A program made the position numbers and the translations under genes. From Bacteroides_F sp964482605 (GTDB taxonomy: Bacteria > Bacillota > Clostridia > Lachnospirales > Lachnospiraceae): DNA of 18,090 nt. Below, one piece after another: positions 13,777 to 18,090 of the stretch; positions within the stretch are counted from its first letter, which is position 1, and each line of letters starts with the position of its first letter. The notes beneath the pieces are model-generated. The model was not told the DNA's origin and ran no database searches. It saw nothing but the letters and a program-made list of their open reading frames with translations. The stretch spans positions 1-18,090 of the forward strand of contig CAYZYS010000039.1 of assembly GCA_964482605.1 (NCBI GenBank). The letters are read 5' to 3'.

Positions 13777-15459
13777 ATGAACGGATTGGTTATCATCTTA
13801 ATTGCCATCGTGGTTCTGGCGTGCGGTTACCTTTTCTACGGACGCTGGCTGGCAAACAAGTGGGGACTTGACCCAAATGCAAAGACCCCTGCTTACACAC
13901 ATGAGGACGGACAGGACTACGTGCCGTCATCAAAATTCACTGTTTTCTCACACCAGTTTTCATCCATTGCAGGTGCAGGCCCTGTAACAGGTCCAATCCT
14001 TGCCTCAGTATTTGGCTGGGTTCCCGTACTGCTCTGGCTTTTGGTTGGTGGCCTTTTCTTCGGTGCCGTACAGGACTTTGGCGCCCTGTATGCATCAGTA
14101 AAGAATGAGGGCAAGTCAATGGGCATGCTCATTGAGCAGTACATCGGCAAGACAGGAAAGAAGCTTTTCCTTCTGTTCTGCTGGCTGTTCACCCTGCTTG
14201 TAATCGCAGCCTTCACCGACATGGTTGCAGGCACATTTGCGGTTACTGAAGGGTTAAGTGAGACAGTTGCATATGACAATGCAGCGGCAGGCTCAATTTC
14301 AATGCTGTTCATCCTTGGTGCCGTAATCTTTGGCTTAATCCAGAAAAAGACAGGCAAGATGAATGAGTGGGTTAAGGCAATCGTCTCAATCCTTCTCATC
14401 GTTGTAATGTTTGCCCTTGGTATGTTCCTTCCAATCACGGCAAGCAAGACGGTATGGATTTACATTGTAATGGTTTACATATTCCTTGCGTCAGTTCTCC
14501 CTATGTGGCTTCTTATGCAGCCAAGGGATTACATGACCACCTTCATGCTCCTTGGCATGATTATCGGCGCTGTGCTCGGCGTAATCGTGGCACACCCGTC
14601 AATGGAGTTAAATGCATTCAACGGCTTCACGCTTTCAGACGGCAGCATGCTGTTCCCTACACTGTTCGTCACAATCGCATGTGGTGCCGTGTCAGGCTTC
14701 CATAGCCTTGTGTCATCAGGCACATCATCAAAGACGATAAGCAATGAGAAGGACATGCCAATGGTAGGCTATGGCGCCATGGTCGTTGAGTCACTCCTCG
14801 GCGTTGTTGCACTCGTTGTTGTCGGTGCTGTTGCAGTCAATGGCACAAAACCGGCAGGCACGCCATTTGCAATATTCTCAGCAGGCGTTGCAGGCTTTTT
14901 GGCACAGATGGGAATACCTGAATCATTTGCAAAGGTATTCATGACCATGTGTGTATCTGCACTTGCACTTACATCACTTGATTCAGTTGCGAGAATCGGA
15001 CGTATGTCCTTCCAGGAGCTCTTCTACGCTGACACGACAGACCCATCCAAGATGGAGGGCTGGAGGAAGTTCCTCACCAACAAGTATTTCGCAACGCTTG
15101 TCACACTGTTCTTCGGATATTTGCTGTGCCTTGGCGGCTACAACAATGTATGGGCGCTGTTCGGTTCAGCCAACCAGCTCCTTGCTGCGCTTGTGCTCAT
15201 CGCGCTTGCGGTATTCCTTAAGACCACGGGACGCACTGGCTGGACACTTTACATCCCGATGTGCGTGATGCTTGTTGTGACATTCACGGCACTGATTCAG
15301 AAGACAATCTCCATCTGCACAAAGCTTTTTGTCACAGGCGGCTTCGTGTTCCTTGTGGATGGTCTTCAGTTAATCATTGCAATACTGCTCATGGTGCTTG
15401 GCGTCATGGTTGCATTTAGTTGCTTCAGCAAGTTGTTCAAGGCGAAGAAGGTTGCTTAA
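13777..15459 (+). CDS. cstA: CstA family transporter (carbon starvation protein)
   Basis: Large membrane transporter; characterised relatives take up pyruvate or peptides, often on carbon limitation. From the ATG at 13777 (MNGLVIILIAIVVLACGYLF) it has 560 aa and roughly 14-16 helices. Signature segments are complete: FTVFSHQFSSIAGAGPVTGP, then FGWVPVLLWLLVGGLFFGAVQDFG, CGAVSGFHSLVSSGTSSKTI near the middle, and GSANQLLAALVLIAL near the C-terminus. AGAGGA lies about 10 nt before the chosen ATG; a longer in-frame opening from 13651 overlaps the promoter and is rejected. It has its own strong promoter, a structured leader and a terminator. Substrate is inferred from family only. Confidence 0.94.
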   Translation: MNGLVIILIAIVVLACGYLFYGRWLANKWGLDPNAKTPAYTHEDGQDYVPSSKFTVFSHQFSSIAGAGPVTGPILASVFGWVPVLLWLLVGGLFFGAVQDFGALYASVKNEGKSMGMLIEQYIGKTGKKLFLLFCWLFTLLVIAAFTDMVAGTFAVTEGLSETVAYDNAAAGSISMLFILGAVIFGLIQKKTGKMNEWVKAIVSILLIVVMFALGMFLPITASKTVWIYIVMVYIFLASVLPMWLLMQPRDYMTTFMLLGMIIGAVLGVIVAHPSMELNAFNGFTLSDGSMLFPTLFVTIACGAVSGFHSLVSSGTSSKTISNEKDMPMVGYGAMVVESLLGVVALVVVGAVAVNGTKPAGTPFAIFSAGVAGFLAQMGIPESFAKVFMTMCVSALALTSLDSVARIGRMSFQELFYADTTDPSKMEGWRKFLTNKYFATLVTLFFGYLLCLGGYNNVWALFGSANQLLAALVLIALAVFLKTTGRTGWTLYIPMCVMLVVTFTALIQKTISICTKLFVTGGFVFLVDGLQLIIAILLMVLGVMVAFSCFSKLFKAKKVA

Positions 15460-15487
15460 CTTAAGGCTTAAAAAATGACATAATCAC

Positions 15488-15530
15488 AGGAACCCTGTCA
15501 GAAATGCTCTGCCAGGGTTCCTTGTTTTTT
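15488..15530 (+). terminator. Rho-independent terminator of cstA
   Basis: AGGAACCCTG-T-CAG (15488-15501) pairs with CTG-C-CAGGGTTCCT (15509-15522), with one T/C mismatch and a 7-nt loop, followed by TTGTTTTTT to 15530. It separates cstA from the convergent UmuC operon. On the other strand the trailing T run is poor. Confidence 0.93.
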
Positions 15531-15555
15531 CCTATTCGGCTTAACAGCTGCACGC

Positions 15556-15753
15556 CTAATCCTCGTACGGCTCATTTTCCTCGGATTTCCTCATCCTGTC
15601 CTCCGCCTGCTGCCCCGCATCATCGATTGCATCATCCAGCCCCGTAAGGGCGGCAAAAGGTGCAAATTGTGCCGCACGGCTCATGCCATCCATATGCGGA
15701 TGCTTTTTTGATACATAATGTGGCAAATTAATTATATCATCGTACTCATTCAT
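15556..15753 (-). CDS. YolD-like small protein, UmuC partner
   Basis: A 65-residue acidic protein: MNEYDDIINLPHYVSKKHPH, then MSRAAQFAPFAALTGLDDAI, and a charged tail. The HxSxxxPxM-like N-terminus and the RAAQFAPFAALTG motif are those of the YolD-like proteins that accompany Y-family polymerases in Firmicutes. Its ATG overlaps the UmuC stop by 4 bp (15750-15753), indicating translational coupling. The family is usually longer (about 90-110 aa); here the C-terminal part is short but acidic, so it may be naturally trimmed. Its function is unproven; a role controlling the polymerase is inferred from conserved neighbourhood. Confidence 0.85.
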   Translation of the reverse strand: MNEYDDIINLPHYVSKKHPHMDGMSRAAQFAPFAALTGLDDAIDDAGQQAEDRMRKSEENEPYED

Positions 15754-17276
15754 TTCCTGTGCCCGCCTATCTGGCTGTTGCGCTCAATGGTCGTTGCACC
15801 CTCGGATAAATTGCTTCCCTTGAGGATTGCATTCTTCCCATAACGCTTCTTGATGGAAAGCACCGCCTGCTGCATACGCCTTTCCTTGTCAAGCGCCGCC
15901 TTTTCAGCCTTCTCCTGCCGTTCAAGCTCCTCGTAATCCGTAAAAAGGTCATATTGCACAAATTCCTTCTTCGCATCACCCTCAGCCTCCCTTGTCACAT
16001 GGTTTGCGACAACCGTGACCCTGCGCACAAGAAGGTCCGGATTGACAATCCTGTCATACAGCCCCAGCACCGCATCAAGTATCAGTTTGGTCGAGGATGT
16101 CCTTCTTCCCAGGTTGACCGTGCCATGAGCGTGCTTCGGCACCTTCCTCCCGTAACGGTCTGTTGTCACCTGTCCCTTGTAGTGCCTAAGCTTCTCAGGG
16201 GTGTTGAGGTTTTCTATGTCATAGCCCAGGGTAAGCACCATCTGGTCTGCAACAAGCCCCTTGTCCACCAGGTCAAGCACAAGTAGGTCTGTCATTTCCC
16301 ACACAATCAGCCTCGCCTTTTGGTAATCATACGGACATTGAAGCACCTGCCCTGAGCTCAGGCTGTTGTTTTCCGGACGGTACGCCTTGACCTGCTCAAT
16401 GGTGCATGGCTCCCAACCCCAGGCATGGTCTATCAAAAGCTCCGCATTTACACCAAAAAGCCTGTACAGCAAATCCTCATTGTAAAAATCACCAGCCTCG
16501 CCAACAGAGCATCTTGCCACATCACCCATGGTGTGCATGCCGTAGTCCGCCAGCTTATCCGCATATCCACGCCCAACACGCCAAAAGTCCGTTATCGGGG
16601 TATGCGACCACAACAGCCTGCGGTATGACATCTCATCAAGCATTGCAATCCTTACGCCGTTTTCATCAGCCTCCATGTGCTTTGCCACAATGTCCATCGC
16701 CACCTTGCACAGGTACAGGTTCGTCCCAATCCCCGCAGTTGCGGTAATCCCCGTATCCGCAAGCACATCCCCAATCATCCTGCGTGCAAGCTCACCTGCG
16801 GTCATGCCATAGGTCTTAAGGTAATGGGTCACATCCATGAAAACCTCATCCACAGAATATACATGAATGTCCTCCGGCGCAACATACCTTAGGTAAATGT
16901 CGTAAATTCTGGTGCTGTACTCCATATAGAGCGCCATCCGTGGAGGTGCCGCAATGTACCCCAGCTTAAGCCCCGGATTGGCAGCAAGCTCACCTGAATC
17001 GAAGGATTCCCCAGTAAAATGCCCGCTTGGCGAACGCATTTTCCTTTCCCCATTCACCTCACGCACCTTCTGCACAACCTCAAAAAGCCGTGCCCTGCCC
17101 GGAATCCCGTAGGACTTCAGCGCAGGCGTCACGGCAAGGCATATGGTCTTTTCAGTCCTTGACACATCCGCCACAACAAGGTTGGTGGTAAGCGGGTCAA
17201 GTCCCCTCTCCCTGCACTCCACGGAGGCATAAAAGGATTTGAGGTCTATGGCAATGTAAACACGTTCCTCACCCAT
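15750..17276 (-). CDS. UmuC/UvrX-like Y-family translesion DNA polymerase
   Basis: Error-prone lesion-bypass polymerase, 508 aa from the ATG at 17276. Catalytic acids are present: D11 in IAIDLKSFYASVE, and D143-E144 in YSVDEVFMDV; Y16 is at the steric-gate position. The residue 75-120 insert (RKMRSPSGHFTGESFDSGEL, then GLKLGYIAAPPRMALYMEYS) is characteristic of the Firmicute UmuC/UvrX branch and not of DinB. QYDLF at 441-445 fits the beta-clamp binding motif. I prefer 17276 over an ATG at 17282 because AGGG lies 9 nt upstream of it. It is 34 bp downstream of the cytidylate-kinase-like gene and overlaps the YolD-like gene. No LexA box was seen in the gap. Confidence 0.94.
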   Translation of the reverse strand: MGEERVYIAIDLKSFYASVECRERGLDPLTTNLVVADVSRTEKTICLAVTPALKSYGIPGRARLFEVVQKVREVNGERKMRSPSGHFTGESFDSGELAANPGLKLGYIAAPPRMALYMEYSTRIYDIYLRYVAPEDIHVYSVDEVFMDVTHYLKTYGMTAGELARRMIGDVLADTGITATAGIGTNLYLCKVAMDIVAKHMEADENGVRIAMLDEMSYRRLLWSHTPITDFWRVGRGYADKLADYGMHTMGDVARCSVGEAGDFYNEDLLYRLFGVNAELLIDHAWGWEPCTIEQVKAYRPENNSLSSGQVLQCPYDYQKARLIVWEMTDLLVLDLVDKGLVADQMVLTLGYDIENLNTPEKLRHYKGQVTTDRYGRKVPKHAHGTVNLGRRTSSTKLILDAVLGLYDRIVNPDLLVRRVTVVANHVTREAEGDAKKEFVQYDLFTDYEELERQEKAEKAALDKERRMQQAVLSIKKRYGKNAILKGSNLSEGATTIERNSQIGGHRK

Positions 17277-17310
17277 ACACATTTACCCTAACCCAAGCAT
17301 TTGCAAAAAA

Positions 17311-17982
17311 TCATGAAAGGCTCGAAAAATCCGCCATGTATGCGGACCTTCCCTCCTCATCCAGGCTCCCCGCAGCATTCGCATCAAATGGAGAGCCACT
17401 TCCGGCCTTCCTTGAGTTCAGGAGAAGCCTTGTACCATATGGATTATTCCCATATTCCCTGAAATTATCAATAATCTCCCTTGCAAGCTCCTCCGGTGTT
17501 GCGCTGGTGCTTTCAATCACAAGGTTGTAATTGGAAAGGTCATAATAATTGATTCCATACAATTCCTTGAACCTTGCCTGCTCCAGCTCAGCCCTTTTCC
17601 TCAACGCCGCTGCCGCCTCATCCCTTGAGGAATATTCCTCGGCAGCCCTTGCATCACCGTCAAACACCCTCCTTGCCGCCTCGTTGGTGTCAACAAGCAG
17701 GAAAACCTTGAAGCTGTCCGGCACGAAATGCCATGCAAGCCTTGAGTCAAATATCACATTGTCCCTTTCCCTACCAAGCCTCACAGTCCTGTTGTCAATC
17801 ATGTCATCTATGCTTCTGTCCTTCTTTGCAAGCTCATTAAGCTCAATCACCGTTATGTTTTTCTCAGCGGCAATCTCCCTGAATATATTTCCCGTGGATA
17901 TTATTTCATACCCCATCTTCTGAAATTCCTTGCACACGCTTGTCTTGCCGCTTCCAAGATTTCCCGTCATAGTTATGTTCAT
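17311..17982 (-). CDS. Archaeal-type cytidylate-kinase-like P-loop protein
   Basis: Probable nucleoside monophosphate kinase, 223 aa from the ATG at 17982. It has the Walker A loop GNLGSGKTS at the N-terminus, then the NMP-binding part (ISTGNIFREIAAEKNITVIEL, DRSIDDMIDNR, NVIFDSRLAWHFVPDSFKVF), a lid region with RKRAELEQARFKELYGINYY, and DLSNYNLVIESTSATPEELA. The order and the RFKELYGI-DLSNYNLVI signature match the short archaeal-type CMP kinase subgroup, not the 225-aa bacterial Cmk. The last 40 residues are a Gly/Ser/Ala-rich tail of unknown use. An ATG at 17988 is possible, but AAGG is better spaced for 17982. It is first in the operon with the polymerase; the real substrate is unknown. 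Confidence 0.78.
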   Translation of the reverse strand: MNITMTGNLGSGKTSVCKEFQKMGYEIISTGNIFREIAAEKNITVIELNELAKKDRSIDDMIDNRTVRLGRERDNVIFDSRLAWHFVPDSFKVFLLVDTNEAARRVFDGDARAAEEYSSRDEAAAALRKRAELEQARFKELYGINYYDLSNYNLVIESTSATPEELAREIIDNFREYGNNPYGTRLLLNSRKAGSGSPFDANAAGSLDEEGRSAYMADFSSLS

Positions 17983-18016
17983 GTCCATACCATCCTTCCC
18001 GTTATTTCACGCAATC

Positions 18017-18033
18017 TGATTACATAATAATCA
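18017..18033. promoter_or_regulatory. Perfect palindrome upstream of the kinase-polymerase operon
   Basis: TGATTA (18017-18022), 5-nt centre, TAATCA (18028-18033), about 35 bp before the cytidylate-kinase-like gene. It has the size and shape of a dimeric regulator's operator. It is followed at 18042-18071 by an imperfect stem (GAGCC/GGCTC with CCGGA/TCCG inside). No good promoter was found in the remaining window. Confidence 0.4.
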
Positions 18034-18090
18034 CGTTTTTTGAGCCCTCCGGACATCCATCCGAAAGGCTCACACCATCACTTAACACTG

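Noticed and set aside
17283..17310. LexA (SOS) box before the UmuC-like gene
   Set aside because: No match to the Gram-positive CGAAC-N4-GTTCG pattern; the gap only links two genes of an operon.

Overview
The window looks like chromosome of a low-to-mid GC Firmicute, most likely a Lachnospiraceae-type Clostridia. The grounds are Shine-Dalgarno sites of the AAAGGAGG type before most genes, textbook TTGACA/TATAAT promoters, a greA-lysS pair, a small four-cysteine protein resembling a Lachnospiraceae-restricted family (DUF6472, from memory), a UmuC plus YolD-like pair, and CstA, PutP and SARP-type response-regulator variants typical of that group. The assignment rests on gene content and style, not on a database match.

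Left part (1-5990, all minus strand): a partial lysS behind greA with a consensus promoter; metY (O-acetylhomoserine sulfhydrylase) with its own promoter and terminator; then a DJ-1/PfpI gene followed by a membrane HD-GYP/GGDEF protein, closed by an unusually long two-way hairpin. A DegV-family lipid-binding protein (5989-6873, plus strand) is divergent from the DJ-1 gene and ends at a strong terminator.

Middle (6945-7997): about 1 kb without an intact gene. It holds a 13-bp imperfect hairpin, a six-copy 36-38 bp tandem array with a 74-bp higher-order period, and decayed minus-strand reading frames. To the right lies a minus-strand cluster reading DUF6472-like protein, CorA, a sensorless histidine kinase, then a response regulator with a winged-helix/short BTAD output. 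Signal proteins joined to a metal-ion channel, with a kinase lacking any input domain, are the most unusual gene arrangement here.

Right part: from a back-to-back promoter region at 10759-10868, a plus-strand pair (HdeD-like DUF308 membrane protein and PutP sodium/solute symporter) is followed by a zinc-ribbon protein and a separately promoted cstA (pyruvate/peptide transporter family) with a strong terminator. Converging on it is a minus-strand operon: archaeal-type cytidylate-kinase-like protein, UmuC-like Y-family polymerase, and a YolD-like small protein overlapping by 4 bp.

Most genes are ordinary housekeeping, transport or signalling genes. No phage, insertion sequence, CRISPR array or RNA gene was recognised. 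The best candidates for something undescribed are the CorA-linked sensorless two-component system with its repeat-rich flanks, the tandem array, and the HD-GYP protein with two apparently non-catalytic cyclase-like domains.
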